A stretch of 37,341 bases of DNA from assembly GCA_004297845.1 (NCBI GenBank), contig SCSP01000045.1:1-37341 (forward strand), written 5' to 3'. Source of the DNA: Bacteroidota bacterium. Its GTDB lineage: Bacteria; Bacteroidota; Bacteroidia; Palsa-948. The notes under the pieces were generated by a model. That model was not told the DNA's origin and did no database searches. It worked only from the letters and a program-made list of their open reading frames with translations. Position numbers and translations under genes: made by a program. Below, piece by piece: positions 1 to 6,253 of this stretch; the stretch's first letter is position 1; each line of letters opens with the position of its first letter.

Positions 1-136
1 AAAAGATCGTTATACGGAAATAACATGAGGGCACCTCTGAAAACTAATAATGGAACATAAATGACACAGATGATTATGATAAACTTATGACGCTCGCAAC
101 TTTTTGGCTAAAGCCGATTCTTATGCTGTTTCAATA

Positions 137-158
137 GCCACGACCTTAAGGTCGTGGC
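137..158. repeat. Perfect 22-nt palindrome (REP-like)
   Basis: The half-site GCCACGACCTT is followed directly by its reverse complement. It would form an 11-bp cruciform or hairpin with no loop. Similar palindromes are dispersed in Bacteroidota genomes (from memory). It lies in non-coding DNA inside the 31-304 segment. Confidence 0.6.
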
Positions 159-175
159 AAATAATTTAAACAACA

Positions 176-204
176 AGGACTTTAGTCCAGACTACGAAAG
201 TCCT
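176..204. repeat. Hairpin repeat, 8-bp stem
   Basis: AGGACTTT at 176-183 pairs with AAAGTCCT at 197-204 across a 13-nt loop. A smaller competing hairpin, GGACT/AGTCC at 177-188, lies inside it. It sits 17 bp after the 137-158 palindrome, so the two may belong to one composite repeat. Confidence 0.5.
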
Positions 205-227
205 AAAATTGTGATTTTATCAGCGAA

Positions 228-245
228 CCCCGGTAGCTACCGGGG
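228..245. repeat. Perfect 18-nt palindrome
   Basis: CCCCGGTAG is followed directly by its reverse complement CTACCGGGG. It is the third palindrome within 110 bp of non-coding DNA. It could be a recombination or transposase-recognition site, or a transcription stop; none of these roles can be shown from the sequence. Confidence 0.5.
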
Positions 246-324
246 CCGCCCAATCAGTGTCATCAGCGTTCTATTTGTATTTATTCGTGAGTTATTAGAG
301 GTGCTCTAAATGTAAATATGTGTC

Positions 325-648
325 TTGCAAAGATGCCATGCTAATTTTTACCAATACTGCCGAACTTTGAACAACAATAATAATAAGTTGAGCGATCCGA
401 ACAAAGTTACAACCCCCCGGCATCGGTCGGGAAAGAAGAAGAAACGCGTAGCCCGCGAACTCATTCAGAAGGTGGCGGGCAATGTGAAAATCCATCGCAT
501 GAAAAGGAGAATGACAAAAGAAAAACTTGAAGATGAGACCGGCTTAACCATCGCGCGTTACGAATCAGGAAAAAACGATATGACCTTAACCACCTTGAGC
601 ATTCTGAGCAAACATTTGAATATAGAACCGTATCAACTGCTGAAATGA
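325..648 (+). CDS. Small XRE-family helix-turn-helix protein
   Basis: A 107-residue protein whose C-terminal half (about residues 45-107) fits an XRE/Cro-type helix-turn-helix: a helix rich in basic residues, then TKEKLEDETGLTIARYESG and TLTTLSILSKHLNIEPYQLL, the usual five-helix layout. The N-terminal 45 residues are basic, low in complexity (five asparagines in a row) and match nothing I recognise. The start at 325 is uncertain, because a later GTG near 472 would still keep the whole DNA-binding domain. The gene begins 21 bp after the MITE-like segment. It is convergent with a toxin-antitoxin pair but is separated from it by the 82-bp element, so I do not assign it as that pair's regulator. 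Likely a DNA-binding transcriptional regulator; target unknown. Confidence 0.65.
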   Translation: MQRCHANFYQYCRTLNNNNNKLSDPNKVTTPRHRSGKKKKRVARELIQKVAGNVKIHRMKRRMTKEKLEDETGLTIARYESGKNDMTLTTLSILSKHLNIEPYQLLK

Positions 649-708
649 TGAATATTTTTTTACGAAGGTAAATATAAATACAACAGTGGTGCAGGCAACA
701 CAATCAAA

Positions 709-790
709 GGGTGTATAACAAAACTCACAACCCCTCTCCTGAGGAGAGGGGCAGGGGTGAGGCGATAAAAGTGAGTTTTGTTATACACCC
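709..790. mobile_element. 82-bp MITE-like element with perfect terminal inverted repeats and 8-bp duplication
   Basis: The 20 bases at 709-728 are the exact reverse complement of 771-790 (core GTGTATAACAAAACTCAC at 711-728). The element is flanked directly by CAATCAAA at 701-708 and 791-798, a likely target-site duplication. The 42-bp interior carries a second hairpin (CCCCTCTCCT at 731-740 with AGGAGAGGGG at 742-751) of the same family as the in-frame repeats elsewhere in this window. Because it lies between two convergent genes it may also work as a bidirectional transcription stop. Confidence 0.7.
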
Positions 791-814
791 CAATCAAAAA
801 TCAATGGATAACAA

Positions 815-1228
815 TCAGGATTTTTTCAGAAACCCGGCAGGAGTAATGATAGAAATGTTTTTAAAAGGATTTAATATCAGCAGGTCAGGATCACCGGTAA
901 TGATGGATTTTGCTTTTGCCGACACCGCAAGAGAAAGAAATTTATCATCTTTAGGGTCACGGCAAACGGCAATGATTTCGGTTATCTCCATCACCGCAGC
1001 AAGTATTTCAAATTTTTGTACGAATGCCTGCCGTATTTCTTTTGGAAGATACTTATCAAATTTATCCCTTAATAATACCTCTTGCAATTCTTCAAGGGTT
1101 TCTTCCGATAGAATAAGTGTGCCGGTGGCAAGCCCCTTATTAAATGCTTTTGCAACAAACGAGTCAGGAAAAAGAAATGCGCTCACCACCACATTGGTGT
1201 CAAACACAAAACGATCAGCCCTTTTCAT
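815..1228 (-). CDS. PIN-domain toxin (VapC-like, putative toxin-antitoxin toxin)
   Basis: A 137-residue PIN-domain protein of the 'putative toxin-antitoxin system toxin component' type. PIN toxins are Mg-dependent ribonucleases that cut tRNA or other RNAs. The acidic active-site residues can be seen: FDTN with Asp10, glutamates in SEETLEEL (41-48), DPKDDKFL at 91-98, and GDPDLL at 112-117. The length is normal for a single PIN domain. Its start codon lies inside the 3' end of the upstream gene (14-nt overlap, 1215-1228), so translation is probably coupled and the two form one operon. The exact RNA target is unknown. The domain assignment is secure; the toxin role follows from the family and the arrangement. 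Confidence 0.85.
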   Translation of the reverse strand: MKRADRFVFDTNVVVSAFLFPDSFVAKAFNKGLATGTLILSEETLEELQEVLLRDKFDKYLPKEIRQAFVQKFEILAAVMEITEIIAVCRDPKDDKFLSLAVSAKAKSIITGDPDLLILNPFKNISIITPAGFLKKS

Positions 1229-1451
1229 TCAATATCTTTTGCAATTTTTCGGGAGTGAGTCCGTTCGCTTGTGCAATTTTTCCGGCAGTTTGCATTATTT
1301 CAAAAAGTTCTTTCCGGGCATTTGCCTTTTTCACAAAGAGGTCTTTAAGCCAGAGATTCACCAGTGTTTCCGCCTTTTTCCGCATTTGTGGCTTAGCTTT
1401 AAGAAAAGCCGAAGCAACATCTGTTTCAAGTGTAATTGCCACTTGCGTCAT
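1215..1451 (-). CDS. Putative antitoxin partner of the PIN toxin
   Basis: A 78-residue protein directly upstream of the PIN toxin and overlapping it by 14 nt, the standard antitoxin-first order. The sequence starts MTQVAITLE, continues with a basic, alanine-rich helical stretch (FLKAKPQMRKKAETLVNLWL) and ends in LTPEKLQKILNEKG. The short N-terminal strand could be a ribbon-helix-helix-like or dimerisation element, but I do not recognise a named family. The function is inferred from size, position and overlap. A TATCTTTG box 15 nt upstream of its ATG on the same strand is a good promoter for the pair. Confidence 0.7.
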   Translation of the reverse strand: MTQVAITLETDVASAFLKAKPQMRKKAETLVNLWLKDLFVKKANARKELFEIMQTAGKIAQANGLTPEKLQKILNEKG

Positions 1452-1466
1452 AGTTTATTTTTCTTA

Positions 1467-1474
1467 CAAAGATA
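1467..1474 (-). promoter_or_regulatory. Bacteroidota -7 box (TATCTTTG) for the toxin-antitoxin operon
   Basis: An exact TAnnTTTG match on the minus strand, 15 nt before the antitoxin ATG at 1451. No convincing -33 TTTG at the right spacing was seen. The plus-strand surface-protein gene starts divergently at 1490. Confidence 0.5.
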
Positions 1475-1489
1475 GTTAAACCAATCAAC

Positions 1490-3706
1490 ATGAAACATAG
1501 TAGAACCAAACGAATTATCAAAAAACAAAAGGAACAACCGACCCCGATAGCTATCAAATCGCCCCAACCCCTAAAGGAAGTTAAGGAATTTTTCTCCGTC
1601 TTTTCACCCTTTAGGGTCGGGGCAAAACGGAGGGCTGCCCTTCTCCTCCTCCTTCTCCCTTTAGGGCTGGGGCAGGAGGGGCTTCTGCTTGCCCAACTCC
1701 CGCAATGGCCTTTCAGCGCAGGCGTAGATTACGGCAATGATGCTGGACGGGCTGTTGCGCTTGATGCGGCAGGCAGCAATGTATATATCACTGGAGGACT
1801 TGAATGGGACTTTGGGAGCGGACCTGCTGATTTTGACCCGGGCACAGGCACAGCGAATTTAGCGGCAATTGGTATTGTAGATATGTTTCTTGCCAAATAC
1901 TCATCGGGTAATCCCGTTTATCAGTGGGCGTTTCAGATTGGCGCAGCATCCCAAAGTTGCGTTGGTTACGGTATTGCAGTGGATGGCAGCGGCAATGTGT
2001 ATGTAACCGGCACGTTTACCGGCACGATGGATTTTGACCCGAGTGTTGGCGGCATAAACAACCTCACAGGCAATGGTATGTTTTTTGCCAAATACAACTC
2101 GTCAGGAGTCCATCAATGGGCTTTTTCCGTACCCTCAACAGCCAGTAACACAGGCAGGCGTATCCGGGTTGACGGCAGCTATGTGTATATAACAGGTACG
2201 TTTAACGGCACAGCCGATTTTGATCCGAGTGTTGGCGGCATAAACAACCTGACTTCTGCAGGCTCCGATGCTTTTGTTGCCAAGTATTCCACCGCAACAG
2301 GCGCTTACCAGTGGGCTTTAAATGCGGGTGATGATGGAATGGATATTGCAGTTGACGGCAGCGCCAATGTGTATGTATGCGGCAATTTTAACGGCATAGT
2401 CGATTTTAATCCATTGGGCGCTGCCTACAACCTTACTTCTGATGGTGCAGCAGGTGGTTTTGTTGCCAAATATAACTCATCAGGCGTATGCCAGTGGGCA
2501 TTCACATTTGGCAATACACTTCCGGCTTCATGTCCGGGGGGTAATGGCCTTGAATATTGCAGGGCATTGGCTGTTGATGCCAGCGCGAATGTGTATGTAA
2601 GCGGCAACTTTTGGAACTGTGTTGATTTTGACCCCAATCCCGCAACCGAGAAACCTCTCGACTCAGGTGCGCCTGGACCACAGCATCTTTTCGTTGCCAA
2701 ATATAACTCGGCAGGAGATTATCAATGGGCTTTTAGCGTAAATGATAATGATTATAGCAGTGGTATGACAACGGATGCAGCCAATGTTTACATAACGGGA
2801 AAGCTTCCAGGTACGAGCGATTTTGATCCTGATATCGGTAATGCAGTTTTATTAACTTCTGCCGGAGCCATGGACATATTTGTGGCAAAATATACTTTAG
2901 CCGGGAATTATGTATGCGCCTTCAGGGTGGGCCACACACGTGATCAATTAAGCGAGGATATTGTTGTTGACGCAAGCGGCAATATGTATATAACAGGCAG
3001 TTTTTTCAATGCCACATCATTAGCCCCCGTGGATTTTGACCCCGGTTCCGGCACAGCTTTTCTCACTACTACCGGTTTCCTCGGCAGCAGCGATATCTTT
3101 GTTGCAAAATATAACAGTGTTTGCAACATTGTTCTTCCGGTTGAACTGATTTCCTTTTCAGGAAAATGTGAAAACAACAATGTAGTTGAATTGCAATGGC
3201 AAACTGCCACCGAAATCAACAACGATTATTTTACTATAGAAACAGGGCCCAAGGGGCAGGGGACGAGTGAGTTACAATGGAAAGAAATCGGAATGGTAAA
3301 AGGCGCAGGAAATTCTTCTGCTATTCGCAAGTATGAATTTGTGGATTCTCAACTTGAAACTTTCAACCAGAAACTTGAAACTCTTTTTTACCGTCTCAAA
3401 CAAACCGATTACAACGGCAAGTATGAATACTACGGACCGATTTCAGTTAATCTCACTGACTGCGATGCAAATCCCATAAATGTTTTTCCGACAATTTCGA
3501 GTAATGGTTATTTTACAATTACAGGAGGAAAAGAAAAAGCAGACGTAACAGTATATACGCTGCTTGGACAAAAAATATTAGCAGCAAACAACACGATGCT
3601 CCCGTTCACATTTTTTCTGGGAGAAGAAACAGGCGCTGGCATTTATCTTCTGCAAGTAAAAATACGGAAAGAATCATATAATCAAAAATTAATCATGCAG
3701 AAATGA
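1490..3706 (+). CDS. Seven-repeat beta-propeller (SBBP) surface protein with T9SS type A sorting domain
   Basis: A 738-residue exported protein. Residues about 70-545 hold seven copies of a roughly 65-residue repeat of the form VDGSGNVYVTGxFxGTxDFDP...FVAKYNSxGxYQWAF, the SBBP (beta-propeller) repeat; seven DFDP/DFNP motifs fit a seven-bladed propeller. After LPVELISFSG comes a beta-sandwich linker common in Bacteroidota secreted proteins (FYRLKQTDYNGKYEYYGP). The last ~75 residues (INVFPTISSNGYFTI... to KLIMQK) are a type A T9SS sorting domain, so the protein should pass through type IX secretion to the cell surface. The N-terminus is odd: about 48 basic or mixed residues precede a hydrophobic core (ALLLLLLPLGLG, then LLLAQ), and that core is encoded by palindromic repeat DNA (1562-1692). 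The next gene's start lies close to this stop, implying co-transcription. The binding target is unknown. Confidence 0.85.
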   Translation: MKHSRTKRIIKKQKEQPTPIAIKSPQPLKEVKEFFSVFSPFRVGAKRRAALLLLLLPLGLGQEGLLLAQLPQWPFSAGVDYGNDAGRAVALDAAGSNVYITGGLEWDFGSGPADFDPGTGTANLAAIGIVDMFLAKYSSGNPVYQWAFQIGAASQSCVGYGIAVDGSGNVYVTGTFTGTMDFDPSVGGINNLTGNGMFFAKYNSSGVHQWAFSVPSTASNTGRRIRVDGSYVYITGTFNGTADFDPSVGGINNLTSAGSDAFVAKYSTATGAYQWALNAGDDGMDIAVDGSANVYVCGNFNGIVDFNPLGAAYNLTSDGAAGGFVAKYNSSGVCQWAFTFGNTLPASCPGGNGLEYCRALAVDASANVYVSGNFWNCVDFDPNPATEKPLDSGAPGPQHLFVAKYNSAGDYQWAFSVNDNDYSSGMTTDAANVYITGKLPGTSDFDPDIGNAVLLTSAGAMDIFVAKYTLAGNYVCAFRVGHTRDQLSEDIVVDASGNMYITGSFFNATSLAPVDFDPGSGTAFLTTTGFLGSSDIFVAKYNSVCNIVLPVELISFSGKCENNNVVELQWQTATEINNDYFTIETGPKGQGTSELQWKEIGMVKGAGNSSAIRKYEFVDSQLETFNQKLETLFYRLKQTDYNGKYEYYGPISVNLTDCDANPINVFPTISSNGYFTITGGKEKADVTVYTLLGQKILAANNTMLPFTFFLGEETGAGIYLLQVKIRKESYNQKLIMQK
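1562..1692. repeat. Cluster of palindromic repeats inside a signal peptide
   Basis: Three hairpin-like centres (CCCCTAAAGG near 1568-1577, CACCCTTTAGGG near 1606-1616, CTCCCTTTAGGG near 1656-1667), each with C-rich and G-rich arms, lie within the 5' end of the propeller gene. The last one is read CTC CCT TTA GGG and encodes LPLGLGQEG, in the same codon phase as the repeat in AlaS. Together they encode most of residues 25-67, including the hydrophobic core of the signal peptide. Confidence 0.6.
3350..3382. repeat. Short ACTTGAAAC-type tandem repeat within coding sequence
   Basis: AACTTGAAAC, TTTCAACCAG and AAACTTGAAAC follow each other and encode QLETFNQKLET in the linker before the sorting domain of the first propeller protein. 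A related sequence in the opposite sense lies at 20925-20950. It appears to be a small in-frame insertion. Confidence 0.4.
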
Positions 3707-3711
3707 TAGGC

Positions 3712-5319
3712 ATGAAAAGCACTGTTATATTCACATCGGCCCTGCTTTCAATTTCTTCTGCTTTTGGGCAAAACCAAAATATATCAGGGGGAGTAGTGTT
3801 TGATGGTGAACCGTATCTGGCGGTAAATCCAAATAATTCACAACACATGGTTGTGGCCTGGATGGGCTATGTCCCATTTCAGTATGCTGCTATAAAAACA
3901 CGGGTGAGTTTTAATGGGGGGCAATCATGGAGTAGCACAGCAACTATTTCGCATGAATACACAGCATTCGGCACCTCAGGGGCAGACCCTTCATTGGAAT
4001 TTGATAATTCAGGAAATGTATTTTTATGTTACATTGATTTTAACACAGGTATCGATTCCGGTTCGGTATCCGTGAGAAAGTCAACTGATGGTGGTCTGAG
4101 TTGGGGTTCTCCTGCAGAAGTTATTAATATTTATTCAGACCCTGGCAAATACCCCATTGACCGACCTTGGATAGTCATCGATCGTTCAGGCGGTGTTAAT
4201 GATGGAAATATCTATGTTACTACAATGCCCCCCAGCGTATTTGGGCCTATACCGCCACCCTATCATCCTTATTTCATCCGTTCTACAGATGGGGGTGTTT
4301 CATTCGATCAGTGGAGATATATGGACACCACTAATTGGCTTGCAGGATCAATTATTCCTCAACCAACGCCTTTTTCTGCAATTTCCAGCAATGGGACTTT
4401 TCATTGTGTTTATCCCAGTTGGGTTTTTTCACAAAATATTAATCCTCAATTTATATTTGCTTCGTCTGATAATGCGGGCAACAGTTTTTCCTATAATTCT
4501 ATGGCATTGCCTTTTAATATACTCTTTGGCAACAGTATAGATACACTTGCCAAAATAGGCCTCCCGTTACTTGCAGATCCTGCTGATGCAAACCACCTTG
4601 CTTTTTTTATTCTCATGGTTCCTCATGGAGACGCTGATGTGTATATGTGGGAAAGTTTTGACGGAGGAGCAACCTGGGCAGATTCTGTTCGGATAAATGA
4701 TGATCCCATAGGCAATAACAGGATGCAGGATTTAATCTGGGCTGATTTTGATACTGATGGAGACTTGGTTGTATCATGGAGAGACAGGCGCAATGCGTCC
4801 GATTCCACCTATACAACTTCATCTGAAATATGGGGTGCAGTAAGGCATAAAGATTCGACAAATTTTTATCCTAATTTCAGAATTTCTGATACAATTGTTG
4901 CTTATAATACTGTTTTGGCGCTCTCCGGCAATGACTTCATGTGCATTAAACTGAGAAATGATACGCTTAATGCCGTTTGGGGAGACACAAGAAACGGGAA
5001 ACTGAATATTTGGTTTCAACGGATGTCTTTATCCGGAACTTTGCTCTCAATTCAGCAATTATCATCAGAAGCAATCCCATCGGTGGAAATTTATCCGAAT
5101 CCATTTTCTTCGCAGACGACTATTCATTCCGGTATTCCTATAAAGAATGCAACGCTCACAGTTTTCAACTCTTTCGGGCAGACAGTAAAAGAAATAAAAA
5201 ACATAAACGGACAGACAGTTGTTTTATCGCGAGACAATCTCCCAAATGGACTGTATTTCCTTCGGTTGACACAATACGGCAAAGTAATTGCAGAAGACAA
5301 ATTAGTAATCACCGGCTGA
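3712..5319 (+). CDS. Asp-box (BNR/sialidase-like) exported protein with T9SS type A sorting domain
   Basis: A 535-residue protein from the chosen start. An in-frame ATG at 3703 overlaps the previous stop (ATGA), but MKSTVIFTSALLSISSAFGQ from 3712 is a better signal peptide. At least five Asp-box motifs (S/T-x-D-x-G-x-S/T-W-like) are visible: SFNGGQSW, STDGGLSW, STDGGVSF, SSDNAGNSF, SFDGGATW. These turns mark sialidase-type beta-propellers, which include glycosidases and non-catalytic binding proteins. I cannot pick out the arginine triad of true sialidases, so catalysis is unproven. The last ~80 residues (VEIYPNPFSSQTTI... to EDKLVITG) are a type A T9SS sorting domain. The tight spacing to the upstream gene implies an operon of co-exported surface proteins. 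Confidence 0.8.
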   Translation: MKSTVIFTSALLSISSAFGQNQNISGGVVFDGEPYLAVNPNNSQHMVVAWMGYVPFQYAAIKTRVSFNGGQSWSSTATISHEYTAFGTSGADPSLEFDNSGNVFLCYIDFNTGIDSGSVSVRKSTDGGLSWGSPAEVINIYSDPGKYPIDRPWIVIDRSGGVNDGNIYVTTMPPSVFGPIPPPYHPYFIRSTDGGVSFDQWRYMDTTNWLAGSIIPQPTPFSAISSNGTFHCVYPSWVFSQNINPQFIFASSDNAGNSFSYNSMALPFNILFGNSIDTLAKIGLPLLADPADANHLAFFILMVPHGDADVYMWESFDGGATWADSVRINDDPIGNNRMQDLIWADFDTDGDLVVSWRDRRNASDSTYTTSSEIWGAVRHKDSTNFYPNFRISDTIVAYNTVLALSGNDFMCIKLRNDTLNAVWGDTRNGKLNIWFQRMSLSGTLLSIQQLSSEAIPSVEIYPNPFSSQTTIHSGIPIKNATLTVFNSFGQTVKEIKNINGQTVVLSRDNLPNGLYFLRLTQYGKVIAEDKLVITG

Positions 5320-5353
5320 CACGGATGACAAAAAGAAAGCAACGAAACGCTGA

Positions 5354-5368
5354 CGGCAAAACTTGCCG
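5354..5368 (+). terminator. Small hairpin after the Asp-box gene
   Basis: CGGCAA at 5354-5359 pairs with TTGCCG at 5363-5368 over a 3-nt loop, 35 nt after the stop. The following GCACTAAAAATG is not a clear U-tract, so termination is only a possibility. Confidence 0.25.
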
Positions 5369-5416
5369 GCACTAAAAATGTTGCGCCTCATGTTATACGT
5401 CAAATTGAAAAACAAC

Positions 5417-6202
5417 ATGAAAAAAACATCTTTATTTTTCGCAGCGGCAATATCCGTCTGCATCGGCTTTAATCCGTTTGAAGCGGCTTTCAGCCAGAAC
5501 ATCGTCATCAACACCACCGGCTCCGCAGCCAACTCTTCCGCACTGCTTGAAGTGGGCGAAGCCGCCAACCTTACCGCAGGGGGTGACACCAAAGGGCTGC
5601 TCTGCCCGCACGTGGCATTAACGAACATCACCGATGTGGCAACCATTACCACCCCTGCCAACGGACTCATTGTGTACAACACCAATGCCGCCATGACCAA
5701 CGGCAACGGAGTGGGCTTGTATTACTACTGCTCCAGCGGCTGCACAACAACCGGCTGGAAGTTTATGGCGGCAGCCGATAACGGGCCCGGCACCAACGGG
5801 CAGGTGCTCACCAGCCAGGGCGCAGCAGCGCAACTGAAATGGCAAACGCCAACAACGAGCAGCACGGGCACCAATCCCCTTACTACAGTTACCAATGAAT
5901 TTACTGCCGTAAACGGCAGCCCCTGCATAGGCGCAGCATGCACAGGGGCTTTAATGACTTTACGCGATTGCATCAACACCTGCGATAACTATAATGACGG
6001 CACGTATTCCGATTACGAAGTGCCGCTTACCGAGGATTTGCTTCGCGCCATTGACATTGCGCCAAACAACACTAATGCAGGAAGTTGGGTGTGGACGGTC
6101 TCGCCCGTGGCCACGAACTTTTACTCTATTGTGCAACTATGGGACGCTGGCAGGATAAACAGTACTGCGACTAATACGCTCTGGTGCCGTTGCGTTCGTT
6201 AG
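5417..6202 (+). CDS. Exported protein of unknown function with CVR-type C-terminus
   Basis: A 261-residue protein starting MKKTSLFFAAAISVCIG with a signal peptide ending near AAFSQ. An upstream start at 5363 would add 18 residues before the signal peptide and is rejected. The middle (ALLEVGEAANLTAGGDTKGL, then TTPANGLIVYNTNAA and VGLYYYCSSG) resembles the N-terminal parts of Bacteroidota surface proteins that mimic phage tail-fibre layout. The ending LWCRCVR resembles the CVR ending of DUF1566/Lcl-like and FISUMP domains, but the rest of those domains is not obvious. No sorting domain is visible. Its DNA is richer in G+C than the flanking genes, which may indicate separate origin. Role unknown; probably surface or periplasmic. 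Confidence 0.65.
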   Translation: MKKTSLFFAAAISVCIGFNPFEAAFSQNIVINTTGSAANSSALLEVGEAANLTAGGDTKGLLCPHVALTNITDVATITTPANGLIVYNTNAAMTNGNGVGLYYYCSSGCTTTGWKFMAAADNGPGTNGQVLTSQGAAAQLKWQTPTTSSTGTNPLTTVTNEFTAVNGSPCIGAACTGALMTLRDCINTCDNYNDGTYSDYEVPLTEDLLRAIDIAPNNTNAGSWVWTVSPVATNFYSIVQLWDAGRINSTATNTLWCRCVR

Positions 6203-6253
6203 AATAACAACCGAACAAGGCGCTGTAAAAAAACATTCAAAAAGTAAACAGAT

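Larger units (their letters stand above)
31..304. mobile_element. MITE-like segment bounded by imperfect inverted repeats
   Basis: The left end at 31-45 and the reverse complement of the right end at 290-304 both fit GCACCTCTRAWAACT, with 13 of 15 positions identical. The enclosed stretch has no credible gene but holds three strong palindromes (137-158, 176-204, 228-245). This looks like a non-autonomous transposable element or the relic of an insertion sequence. No clear target-site duplication was found at its edges, and the exact ends are uncertain. It stops 21 bp before the first gene and may carry that gene's promoter. Confidence 0.45.

Noticed and set aside
709-790. Invertible promoter flanked by inverted repeats
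   Set aside because: Bacteroidota use such switches, but here both neighbours end toward the element and the 42-bp interior has no TAnnTTTG box.
711-1475. A 254-codon open frame on the plus strand
   Set aside because: It starts within the 82-bp element and runs antisense to the PIN toxin-antitoxin pair, whose products have clear motifs. Its own translation shows no domain.
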